Assembly (NCBI RefSeq): GCF_038024065.1
Contig: NZ_CP150667.1
Location: 1,557,501 to 1,621,500 of the forward strand
Source: Polaribacter sejongensis
GTDB taxonomy: Bacteria > Bacteroidota > Bacteroidia > Flavobacteriales > Flavobacteriaceae
Length of the DNA: 64,000 nucleotides
Direction of reading: 5' to 3'
How positions within the stretch are numbered: position 1 is the first letter of the stretch; every line of letters begins with the position of its first letter. A program made the position numbers and the translations under genes. The notes beneath the pieces are model-generated. The model worked only from the letters and a program-made list of their open reading frames with translations, was not told the origin of the DNA and did not search any database. Positions 53,340-60,937 of the stretch are shown piece by piece.

Positions 53340-53609
53340 ATGACTAAAAAATACCAAAAACTAATTGTAAGCATTGTACTAGATCTTATTGGAATTATTC
53401 CATTACCTTTTATAGATGTTCTTTGGGCACCATTATCTAGTTATTTAATGACCAAGATGTACAAAGGGAAACAAGGAAAAATTGCTGCTGTAATTAGTTT
53501 TATTGAAGAAGCCCTCCCCTTTTTAGATATTATACCAACATTTACAATAATGTGGTTTTATAGCCATGTAATTAAAAAGGAAGAAGTAGAAGAAATTATA
53601 ACGTTTTAA
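53340..53609 (+). CDS. Small membrane protein, unknown
   Basis: An 89-residue protein with two hydrophobic segments (LIVSIVLDLIGIIPLPFIDV about 9-28, and ALPFLDIIPTFTIMWFYSHV about 59-78) separated by a basic stretch (YKGKQGK), and an acidic tail (KKEEVEEIITF). The two segments share a pattern, I-P-x-x-x-I-D / P-F-L-D-I-I-P, hinting at an internal repeat. The stop overlaps the end of the convergent DUF6787 gene by 4 bp. No function proposed. Confidence 0.65.
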   Translation: MTKKYQKLIVSIVLDLIGIIPLPFIDVLWAPLSSYLMTKMYKGKQGKIAAVISFIEEALPFLDIIPTFTIMWFYSHVIKKEEVEEIITF

Positions 53610-53917
53610 TCTTCTTTTTTAAATAAAAAACCGAGCCCTAATCTGCTTAAAAACTTTTTTTCAAAAGCCCAAAAGAATTTAAACTGCCCAAAAAACCAAC
53701 CTACAATTGGAAGTGTAGCTTGGTAAATAGGAAAAATTAATAAAATTCTTAAAGGCCAAAATACCCAAGGATTTGTTGTTTCTTGAGACAAGCCGATATA
53801 ACTTGTTATAGGTTTAGCTACCCAAGTAGCAAAAGAACCGTTTATAGAAAACACTAAAATAATTGCTACAATAGACCAATTATTTTTTACTCCCCAACGT
53901 TGTTTTAATTTCTCCAT
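53606..53917 (-). CDS. DUF6787-like small membrane protein
   Basis: A 103-residue protein with about two membrane segments (SIVAIILVFSINGSFATWVA, about 15-34, and FWPLRILLIFPIYQATLPIV, about 53-72) and a basic C-terminus (KKFLSRLGLGFLFKKED). It resembles the small conserved flavobacterial family annotated as DUF6787, recalled from memory. Its start is 4 bp from the lgt stop, so the two genes are translated from one message; a link to lipoprotein or envelope biogenesis is possible. Convergent overlap with the gene on the left. Confidence 0.65.
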   Translation of the reverse strand: MEKLKQRWGVKNNWSIVAIILVFSINGSFATWVAKPITSYIGLSQETTNPWVFWPLRILLIFPIYQATLPIVGWFFGQFKFFWAFEKKFLSRLGLGFLFKKED

Positions 53918-53921
53918 AAAA

Positions 53922-54782
53922 CTATTTGTTTCCAGCTTTTTTAGATTTCTTAAACATTAACCAAAAACCGATTAAAACCAATGGTATACTTAAAACCTGA
54001 CCTGTGTTTAAGGAGTTAAAAACCCAATCTTCTCTACCATCTACTTGTGCTTCTTTTAAGAATTCTATAAAGAAACGTAAAGACCAAAGTACTACCATAA
54101 AAAGACCAAAAAGAAATCCTGTTTGTTCTTTTTTATCTGTTTTCCAAAATAAATGCCACATCACAAAAAACAATATTAAGTAACTAAATGCTTCATATAA
54201 TTGTGTTGGATGTCTTGGCTCCGTTTCTCCTGCCGCTTTAAAAATGACTCCAAAATTAGAACCTGTTGCTTTTCCGTAAATTTCTGAATTGAAAAAGTTA
54301 CCAAAACGAATAAAGAAACCTGCCAAAGCAACCATAATTGCCAATCTATCTAAGATAAATAACCAAGGTTTATTCAAGTGTTTTTTTGCATAAAAATACA
54401 TTGCGATAGGAATTCCAATTGCAGCTCCATGACTAGCAAAACCAGTAAAACCAGTAAATTTCCATCCTTTTATAATCCCGAATAAAGAATCGTTTGCACT
54501 TTCTTTTATCGGTAAAAATATCTCTAATAAATGATTCTGATAATAAGACCAGCTATAGAAAAACACATCTCCTAAACGCATTCCTACAAGCATCGAAACA
54601 AAGACATACATAAATAATACATCTAATTTTTCTGCAGGAATTTTGTCTTCAACATAAATCTTCTTCATTAGTCTTAAACCTAATAAAAATGCTGCTACAA
54701 ACATTAAACTGTACCAACGCACAACAAAAAAACCTAAATCTATTCCTATTGAAGGATCCCAAGTAATTGCTAAAAAGCTCAT
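53922..54782 (-). CDS. lgt: Prolipoprotein diacylglyceryl transferase
   Basis: Inner-membrane enzyme that moves diacylglycerol from phosphatidylglycerol to the lipobox Cys of prolipoproteins, the first step of lipoprotein maturation (needed for the SusD and GH3 lipoproteins in this window). 286 residues with seven membrane segments. Signature region FFIRFGNFFNSEIYGKA (about 158-174), RHPTQLYEAFSYLILFF, and GFLFGLFMVVLWSLRFFIEF. First of a two-gene unit with the DUF6787-like gene. Confidence 0.95.
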   Translation of the reverse strand: MSFLAITWDPSIGIDLGFFVVRWYSLMFVAAFLLGLRLMKKIYVEDKIPAEKLDVLFMYVFVSMLVGMRLGDVFFYSWSYYQNHLLEIFLPIKESANDSLFGIIKGWKFTGFTGFASHGAAIGIPIAMYFYAKKHLNKPWLFILDRLAIMVALAGFFIRFGNFFNSEIYGKATGSNFGVIFKAAGETEPRHPTQLYEAFSYLILFFVMWHLFWKTDKKEQTGFLFGLFMVVLWSLRFFIEFLKEAQVDGREDWVFNSLNTGQVLSIPLVLIGFWLMFKKSKKAGNK

Positions 54783-54804
54783 ATATTTCTTATTCTATGT
54801 CTGG

Positions 54805-54867
54805 TCGAGCGCAGTCGAGACCTTATTATAATACGTACTATTAAAAAAATCTCTCGACTGCGCTCGA
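54805..54867. repeat. Inverted repeat of the dispersed CTCGAGCGCAGTCGAG family
   Basis: TCGAGCGCAGTCGAGA (54805-54820) and TCTCGACTGCGCTCGA (54852-54867) are exact reverse complements around 31 nt of AT-rich DNA. The second arm continues into GATGACAATTG. GC-rich arms in an AT-rich genome mark it as a dispersed repeat; it lies between lgt and yidD. Confidence 0.85.
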
Positions 54868-54922
54868 GATGACAATTGTATTTCTTTTTTAGTCATAAGT
54901 CAAAAAGTCTTATGTCTTTTTT

Positions 54923-55159
54923 CTACTCTTCTTTCTTCTCCGGAACAGGATCATAACCACTTCCTCCCCAAGGATGACAACTAAATATTCTCTTTAATGC
55001 TAACCATCCACCAGAAATTAAACCATGTTTTTGTAATGCCTCAATGGTGTAGTGTGAACACGTTGGACTGTATCTACAAGTTGCTGGTGTAAATGGTGAA
55101 ATTGCGACTTGATAAAAACGAACTAGCAATATAAATGGAAAAGACAGTATTTTTTTCAA
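54923..55159 (-). CDS. yidD: YidD membrane insertion efficiency factor
   Basis: A 78-residue membrane-associated protein that helps YidC-dependent insertion of inner-membrane proteins. Family signature [19 protein letters not shown] (about 33-51) and C-terminal [14 protein letters not shown]. Length is normal. No yidC or rnpA next to it, as is usual in this group. Confidence 0.95.
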   Translation of the reverse strand: MKKILSFPFILLVRFYQVAISPFTPATCRYSPTCSHYTIEALQKHGLISGGWLALKRIFSCHPWGGSGYDPVPEKKEE

Positions 55160-55195
55160 TGATTAAAATTTAAGAATTAAATGAATATATCCTGA

Positions 55196-55235
55196 TTATG
55201 AGATTTCTCAATCGTTCCTCTTTCGAAATGACAAT
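55196..55235. repeat. Short dispersed-type element
   Basis: GATTATGAGATTTCTCAATCG followed by TTCCTCTTTCGAAATGACA (about 55193-55232) is related to the string at 43660-43693, TTCGTTCCTCATTCGGAATG. Both end in AATGACA. Probably decayed copies of one dispersed repeat. Confidence 0.5.
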
Positions 55236-55269
55236 TACACTCAAAAACTTGAAATTCATAATTCCCTCT

Positions 55270-56748
55270 TTAATTGATTAAAAAAGTGGTACCTTCTTTA
55301 CCATCTTTTAGCTGAATTCCTAATGTAATTAGTTCATCTCTAATTTGGTCTGATAATGCCCAATCTTTATTTTCTCTGGCTTCTTTTCTTAGCTTTATTA
55401 GCAATTCTACAACTCCATTTATTTTTTCTGAATTGTCTTGAGAATTTTCATTCATCAACCCTAAAACATCAAAAACAAATGCATTAATTGTAGCTATAAA
55501 TTCGGCTAAATCTTCTGCAGTTAAACTTGCTTTATGTTCTTTGATTTGATTGATAACCTTTACAGCTTCAAACAATTGTGGAATTAACATTGGTGTATTA
55601 AAATCGTCATTCATGGCAGCATAACAAGCTGTTTTCCATTCTTGAACATTAAAAGTAGATGTTTTTCCTGCTTCAATTTTATCTAAATAATTAACCGCTT
55701 CCATCAATTTAGAATGTCCTTTTTCAGACGCTTCTAAAGCATCACCAGAAAAATCTAAAATACTTCTGTAATTGGCTTGCATGTTAAAGAAACGAACAAC
55801 ACTTGCCGAAAATGGTTTTGGTAAAATGTTATTTTCTCCAGATAAAATTTCATTTGGTAAAATAAAGTTTCCTGTAGATTTTGCCATTCTCTGTCCGTTT
55901 AAAGAAAGCATATTTGTGTGCATCCAATAATTTACAGGAGTTACACCACTACATGTTTTAGATTGTGCGATTTCACATTCGTGATGTGGAAATTTTAAAT
56001 CCATTCCACCTCCATGTATATCAAAACTTTCGCCTAAATATTTTGTACTCATTACAGAACATTCTAAATGCCAACCCGGAAAACCATCGCTCCAAGGAGA
56101 AGGCCAACGCATAATATGCTTTTCATCCGCTTTTTTCCAAAGTGCAAAATCTTGTGGGTTTTTCTTGTCAGATTGCCCGTCTAAAGTTCTGGTATTATTT
56201 AATAAATCTTCTACTTTTCTTCCTGAAAGAATTCCGTAATTTTCTTTTTTATTGTACTCGTGTACATCAAAATATACAGAACCATTTACTTCGTACCCAA
56301 ACCCCTTATCAATAATTTCTTTAATCATTTCTATCTGCTCAACAATATGTCCGGTTGCAGTAGGCTCTATACTTGGTGGTAAAAAATTATAGTTTTTTAA
56401 AACATCATGAAAATCTACAGTATAACGCTGTACAACTTCCATCGGCTCAATTTGTTCTAAACGAGCTTTTACAGCAATTTTATCTTCACCTTCATCTGCA
56501 TCGTTTTCTAAATGACCTGCATCGGTTATATTACGCACATAACGTACCTTGTAGCCTAAATGCAATAAATAACGATACACAACATCAAAGAACATAAAAG
56601 TTCTAACATTACCTAAATGTGCGTTGCTATAAACGGTTGGACCACAAACGTACATACCAACGTATCCGTCTGTTATAGATTTAAAATTCTCTTTTTTCTT
56701 TGTTAAAGAGTTGTATACTTTCAGTTGATTTTCTTTGTACAGTTCCAT
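55270..56748 (-). CDS. cysS: Cysteinyl-tRNA synthetase
   Basis: Class I synthetase that charges tRNA-Cys. 492 residues. Zinc-binding and HIGH region [20 protein letters not shown] (HLGN in place of HIGH, usual in Bacteroidota), [55 protein letters not shown] (zinc ligands), KMSKS loop as RMAKSTGN. C-terminal anticodon region ends [13 protein letters not shown]. Start ATG 56748. Confidence 0.97.
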   Translation of the reverse strand: MELYKENQLKVYNSLTKKKENFKSITDGYVGMYVCGPTVYSNAHLGNVRTFMFFDVVYRYLLHLGYKVRYVRNITDAGHLENDADEGEDKIAVKARLEQIEPMEVVQRYTVDFHDVLKNYNFLPPSIEPTATGHIVEQIEMIKEIIDKGFGYEVNGSVYFDVHEYNKKENYGILSGRKVEDLLNNTRTLDGQSDKKNPQDFALWKKADEKHIMRWPSPWSDGFPGWHLECSVMSTKYLGESFDIHGGGMDLKFPHHECEIAQSKTCSGVTPVNYWMHTNMLSLNGQRMAKSTGNFILPNEILSGENNILPKPFSASVVRFFNMQANYRSILDFSGDALEASEKGHSKLMEAVNYLDKIEAGKTSTFNVQEWKTACYAAMNDDFNTPMLIPQLFEAVKVINQIKEHKASLTAEDLAEFIATINAFVFDVLGLMNENSQDNSEKINGVVELLIKLRKEARENKDWALSDQIRDELITLGIQLKDGKEGTTFLIN

Positions 56749-57005
56749 TAAATAAGTGACTAATTACAGCGGATAAAGATAGACACTTTAAAAAGAATGA
56801 CGAAATGGAATTTGTTAGAAGTTTAATAAGATTTAAAGTTTGTCATAAAACCTATTTTTTTTCTTTATTCGGATAATATTCTAAAAAAAATAAAGTTAAA
56901 TTTTAAAATAAAAACTATATAAACAACTAAGTCAACAAAAAAAAGCTGTTCATAAGTTTCTTAACAAGTTATTATCTGCTAGAGTAAAAGTAGTTAAATC
57001 ATTTT
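56749..57005. other. Upstream of riboswitch, no gene seen
   Basis: AT-rich, about 255 bp, presumably the cysS promoter (minus strand) and the upstream part of the nrdG promoter. No open frame or repeat of note. Confidence 0.35.
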
Positions 57006-57013
57006 TAAATTTG
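57006..57013 (+). promoter_or_regulatory. -7 promoter box for the riboswitch transcript
   Basis: TAAATTTG fits TAnnTTTG. The transcript would begin near 57020, right at the first pairing strand of the cobalamin aptamer. No clear -33 TTTG at the usual spacing. Confidence 0.5.
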
Positions 57014-57198
57014 AATAGAATTTGGTTCTAATAACAGCTTTAGTTGTTATAATTAAAAGGGAAACAGGTGAAAAACCTGTACTGTTCCCGCAGCTGTAAG
57101 CTCTATTAAAGGTTGTTACATTCTTTGTCACTGTTTATTTCTAAAATGGGAAGACGTAAAAACTAGAGTAAGTCAGAAGACCTGCCAATTTCCTATTA
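57013..57198 (+). ncRNA. Cobalamin (B12) riboswitch
   Basis: The characteristic core is present in order: GGGAAACAGGTGAAAAACCTG (57059-57079, given as pairing blocks ACAGGT / ACCTGT), CTGTTCCCGCAGCTGTAAGC (consensus CCGCAACTGTAA), GTCACTG, ATGGGAAGACG, and the B12-box AGTCAGAAGACCTGCC (about 57171-57186). The outer stem pairs the GAATAGAATTTGG region (about 57013-57025) with CCAATTTCCTATT (57184-57196). Downstream, AAAGGT (57215-57220) and ACGAT can pair with ATCGTACCTTT (57255-57265), followed by TTG, as a possible terminator or sequestering stem. Cobalamin binding normally shuts expression, here of nrdG-nrdD. Confidence 0.93.
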
Positions 57199-57321
57199 GT
57201 CGAGCTTTCGGGATAAAGGTTATTGGCACGATGTATCTACTTATATCATTGGTTATCGTACCTTTTTGACACATTATTAACCATCAATAAATACATTTTA
57301 TTGATTATAATTTTCGTGAAC

Positions 57322-57774
57322 ATGAATTACTCTAGTATTCAGGTTGTTTTGCAAGAAGTTCCTGGTGAAATCAGCATATGTTTTAGCATTTGTGGATGCC
57401 AGATTCGTTGTAAAGGCTGTCATTCCCCCATATTATGGAAAGAAGAAAACGGACAACAACTCTCTATCAAATTATACCAAAAAACATTACAAAAATACAA
57501 AGGGTTTGCAAGTTGTGTTTTATTTATGGGAGGCGAATGGCATCAAAAAGAACTTATTAATCACCTTAAATATGCACAAAAAGAAGGCTACAAAACCTGT
57601 CTATATACTGGTGAAAAAAGGATTGATAAAAACTTACAACAACACCTTACCTGGCTTAAAACTGGAAAATGGATCTCTAAAAAAGGAGGCTTAGAAAATC
57701 CTAATACAAATCAGCAATTTATAGACGTAAAAACAAATAATATATTAAATCATTTATTCTTAAAAAACTATTAA
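57322..57774 (+). CDS. nrdG: Anaerobic ribonucleotide reductase activase
   Basis: Radical-SAM enzyme that makes the glycyl radical on NrdD. From ATG 57322 (MNYSSIQVVLQEVPGEISIC) it has 150 residues, close to E. coli (154). The 4Fe-4S motif is CQIRCKGC (CxxxCxxC), followed by HSPILW. Conserved GGEW lies in VLFMGGEWHQKELI. The frame is open from 57223, but the extra residues are encoded by the riboswitch downstream region and do not resemble NrdG, so the ATG at 57322 is chosen. Three bp before nrdD. Confidence 0.95.
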   Translation: MNYSSIQVVLQEVPGEISICFSICGCQIRCKGCHSPILWKEENGQQLSIKLYQKTLQKYKGFASCVLFMGGEWHQKELINHLKYAQKEGYKTCLYTGEKRIDKNLQQHLTWLKTGKWISKKGGLENPNTNQQFIDVKTNNILNHLFLKNY

Positions 57775-57777
57775 GCT

Positions 57778-59568
57778 ATGATTCGCTTAACACAAAAACA
57801 GGTAGACCAAAAAATTAATTTTATCAGTAATTACATTAACGCTAACAATGCTGCAGATGGCTCTAAAATAGATGCCAACGCAAATGTTTCTTCAAAAAAC
57901 ATAGCCACAATGGAAGCTGAATTAAATAAAGACATCAATGTACAAGTAAATAGGCAGTTGGTGAAAAATAAAATTGAACAGTTGTTTAACAAGGAACTAG
58001 CTAATGAATATGTAAGACAAATAGAAGCTCATGAAATTTATGTACATGATGAAACTTCTTTAAAACCCTATTGCACTTCTATTAGCATGTATCCGTTTTT
58101 ATTTGATGGATTGACAAAATTGGGCGGAGAAAGTAAAGCTCCTCAACACTTAGAGAGTTATTGTGGTGAATTTGTAAACCTTGTTTTTGCGGTAAGTTCT
58201 CAATTTGCAGGTGCTTTGGCAACTGTAGAATTTTTACTATATTTCGATTATTTTGCTAGAAAAGATTTTGGAAAAGATTACCTCTACACTAATACAAAAA
58301 CGGTTTCTAACCACTTACAACATGCTGTTTACGCCATAAACCAACCTGCAGCTGCCAGAGGTTATCAATCTGTTTTCTGGAACATTTCTTTGTATGATGA
58401 AAAATATTTTGATAGCTTATTTGGTGAATTTGTTTTCCCTGACATGACAAAACCGCAATGGGAAAGCCTTAAAGAACTACAACAGTTCTTTATGAAATGG
58501 TTTAATAAAGAAAGAGAAAAAGCTGTTTTAACTTTTCCGGTAGTTACCGCTGCAATGTTAGTAAAAGAAGGCAAACCTGTAGATACCGAATTTGCAAATA
58601 TGTGCGCCACAGAATTAAGCGAAGGAAATTCGTTTTTTATATATCAATCTGAAAGCGCAGATAGTTTAGCTTCTTGCTGCAGGCTAAGGAACGAAATTAG
58701 CGATAATACTTTTAGCTATTCTCTCGGTGCTGGAGGTGTTTCAACTGGCTCGATTAATGTGATTACTCTAAATATGAATCGCTTAATTCAACAAGGTAAA
58801 GATCTTAAAACCGAAATCAATAAAATTCAAAAATATCAAATTGCCTACAGAAAATTAATTGAAGAATATAAAAACGCAGGAATGCTTCCGGTTTATGATG
58901 CTGGTTTTATATCACTTGATAAACAGTTTTTAACTATCGGAATTAATGGAATGGTAGAAGCAGCAGAAAGTCAAGGAATAAAAGCAGAAAATACGCCAAT
59001 CTATAAAGATTTTGTAGCAAAACAGCTCAAAATAATTTTCGAAGCAAACAAGGAAGCTAAAGTAACGTATGGTTACATGTTTAATACTGAGTTTGTCCCT
59101 GCTGAAAATTTAGGTGTAAAAAATGCAAAATGGGACAAAGAAGATGGCTTATTTGTACCCAGAGATTGTTATAATTCTTATTTCTATCCTGTAGAAAATA
59201 ATGCTATCAATTCTTTGGATAAAATAATACTGCATGGTACAGATATTATAAAGTATTTAGATGGTGGTTCTGCACTTCATTTAAACCTAGAAGAAGCTCC
59301 TAATAAAGACGGTTTTCTTAAGCTAATTGAAGCTACAGCAAAAGCTGGATGCAATTATTTTTGTTTTAATGTAAAGATTACTATTTGTAATGAATGTGGT
59401 CATATTGATAAAAAAACACTTCAAAAATGTTGTGAGTGCAATTCTAAAAATATAGACTACGGAACACGAGTTATTGGATACCTAAAGCGTATTTCGAACT
59501 TTAGTTCAGAGAGACAAAATGAACACGATTTAAGGTTTTATCACTTAAACAATATTAAAGCTTCTTAA
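57778..59568 (+). CDS. nrdD: Anaerobic (class III) ribonucleotide reductase, catalytic subunit
   Basis: Glycyl-radical enzyme that reduces ribonucleotides to deoxyribonucleotides without oxygen. 596 residues, shorter than E. coli (712) and close to phage T4 NrdD (605): the N-terminal ATP-cone is missing, since the protein begins MIRLTQKQVDQKINFISNYI. Active-site Cys region SLASCCRLRNE, C-terminal zinc site CNECGHIDKKTLQKCCECNS, and glycyl radical motif RVIGY with Gly567 are all present. Controlled with nrdG by the cobalamin riboswitch. Terminator follows. Confidence 0.96.
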   Translation: MIRLTQKQVDQKINFISNYINANNAADGSKIDANANVSSKNIATMEAELNKDINVQVNRQLVKNKIEQLFNKELANEYVRQIEAHEIYVHDETSLKPYCTSISMYPFLFDGLTKLGGESKAPQHLESYCGEFVNLVFAVSSQFAGALATVEFLLYFDYFARKDFGKDYLYTNTKTVSNHLQHAVYAINQPAAARGYQSVFWNISLYDEKYFDSLFGEFVFPDMTKPQWESLKELQQFFMKWFNKEREKAVLTFPVVTAAMLVKEGKPVDTEFANMCATELSEGNSFFIYQSESADSLASCCRLRNEISDNTFSYSLGAGGVSTGSINVITLNMNRLIQQGKDLKTEINKIQKYQIAYRKLIEEYKNAGMLPVYDAGFISLDKQFLTIGINGMVEAAESQGIKAENTPIYKDFVAKQLKIIFEANKEAKVTYGYMFNTEFVPAENLGVKNAKWDKEDGLFVPRDCYNSYFYPVENNAINSLDKIILHGTDIIKYLDGGSALHLNLEEAPNKDGFLKLIEATAKAGCNYFCFNVKITICNECGHIDKKTLQKCCECNSKNIDYGTRVIGYLKRISNFSSERQNEHDLRFYHLNNIKAS

Positions 59569-59584
59569 ACCACCCCAACTAATT

Positions 59585-59622
59585 AAGGAATGAGTTTCTT
59601 CTTTTACAGAAACTTGTTCCTT
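59585..59622 (+). terminator. Terminator after nrdGD
   Basis: AAGGAATGAGTTTCT (59585-59599) pairs with AGAAACTTGTTCCTT (59608-59622) with one mismatch, loop TCTTTTAC. 17 bp after the nrdD stop. No long T run follows (CCATAAG), so it may act as an mRNA 3' end stem. Confidence 0.7.
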
Positions 59623-59718
59623 CCATAAGTAAATAAAAAACTAACAATAAGAAAATTACAGTTACCCTCCCAAATAGAAACCATTTTTTAAATCAAACAA
59701 ATCTTCACAATTATATGT

Positions 59719-59748
59719 CTTGTAGAAAGTTTACATGTAGTACTTTTG
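59719..59748 (+). promoter_or_regulatory. Promoter of MFS exporter gene
   Basis: CTTG at 59719-59722 and TACTTTTG at 59741-59748 form a -33 / -7 pair (18 nt). Transcript start near 59755, ATG at 59783. Confidence 0.65.
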
Positions 59749-59782
59749 CCAAACTTTTAAAAAAGGGTGTCAAAAAAATTAT

Positions 59783-60937
59783 ATGATTAAAAAGAGTTTA
59801 TTATCATTAGCACTAGGGACTTTTGCCATAGGAATGACAGAATTTACAATGATGGGTATTTTACCCGATATTGCTAAAGACTTAAATATTGATATTCCTT
59901 CTGCAGGGCATTTAATTTCTTTATACGCTTTAGGTGTTGTTATTGGTTCTCCTATTTTAGTACTATTTACCGCTAAATATTCACCTAGAAAAGTATTAAT
60001 TTTTCTAATGCTTTTGTTTGCTGTTTTTAATGCATTATTTGCTGTTTCTCCAATATATTCACTTTTACTCGTTTCTAGGTTTATGGCAGGTTTGCCACAT
60101 GGTGCGTTTTTTGGAGTTGGCTCTGTAGTGGCTGCAAAATTTGCCGACCCTGGTAAAAAAGCACAGGCAATTGCCATAATGGTTACCGGTATGACCATTG
60201 CAAACCTTATTGGAGTTCCTTTAGGCACTTATATTGGGCATCACTTTTCTTGGAGATACACGTATTTAATAATCAGTTTATTTGGTTTGTTATCGATGCT
60301 TTCTATATACTTCTGGATTCCAAAAATGCAACCGCTTTCACAAGTTAGTAAGAAAAGTCAGTTGGCCTATTTTAAAACAAAAAAAGCTTGGGTTATAATC
60401 GGTATGGTTTCTATAGGAACTGGTGGTTTATTTGCTTGGTTAAGCTATATAGCACCATTAATGACCGAAATTACCAAAATTAATGAAGACGGAATTCCGT
60501 TTGTGATGGTTTTAGTTGGTTTAGGAATGATAATAGGAAACCTTTTAGGAGGTAAATTAGCAGACATTATTACACCTCAAAAAACAGTAACTGTTTCTTT
60601 TATATTTATGATGCTCTGTTTAATTATCATTTATTTTACAGCTCACATTCCATTTATGAGTTATTCAATGGCATTTATTACGGGTGTTGCTGCTTTTAGT
60701 TGTTCATCTCCAATACAAATGCTTTTAATAGATTCTGCTGAAGGATCAGAAAGTATTGCTGCTGCCGGAGGTCAGTCTAGTTTTAATTTAGGAAATACCA
60801 TGGGTGCTTTTTTCGGCGGATTGCCAATTACCTATGGTTACGCCTATAATTCGCCTTTGCTTATTGGAGTTGGTATGGTAGCAATAGGTATTTGTTTTTC
60901 TTATTACTATTTAGTTTTACTGAAGAAATCTAACTAA
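59783..60937 (+). CDS. MFS efflux transporter, AraJ-like
   Basis: A 384-residue major-facilitator transporter with 12 hydrophobic segments in two halves. Opening LALGTFAIGMTEFTMMGILP (about 7-26) and GAFFGVGSVVAAKFADPGKK are typical of the AraJ / drug-proton antiporter-1 group. The signature between segments 2 and 3 (SPRKVLIFLMLLF) is present. Substrate unknown; probably export of a sugar, drug or metabolite. Own promoter; its stop overlaps the convergent recG end by 8 bp, so neither gene has a clean terminator between them. Confidence 0.9.
   Translation: MIKKSLLSLALGTFAIGMTEFTMMGILPDIAKDLNIDIPSAGHLISLYALGVVIGSPILVLFTAKYSPRKVLIFLMLLFAVFNALFAVSPIYSLLLVSRFMAGLPHGAFFGVGSVVAAKFADPGKKAQAIAIMVTGMTIANLIGVPLGTYIGHHFSWRYTYLIISLFGLLSMLSIYFWIPKMQPLSQVSKKSQLAYFKTKKAWVIIGMVSIGTGGLFAWLSYIAPLMTEITKINEDGIPFVMVLVGLGMIIGNLLGGKLADIITPQKTVTVSFIFMMLCLIIIYFTAHIPFMSYSMAFITGVAAFSCSSPIQMLLIDSAEGSESIAAAGGQSSFNLGNTMGAFFGGLPITYGYAYNSPLLIGVGMVAIGICFSYYYLVLLKKSN

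Noticed and set aside
57223..57321. 33 extra N-terminal codons of NrdG
   Set aside because: They overlap the riboswitch expression region, have no NrdG similarity, and ATG 57322 gives the normal length.
57344..57694. 116-codon frame inside nrdG
   Set aside because: Different frame of the real nrdG gene, which has the radical-SAM motif and matches the family over its whole length.
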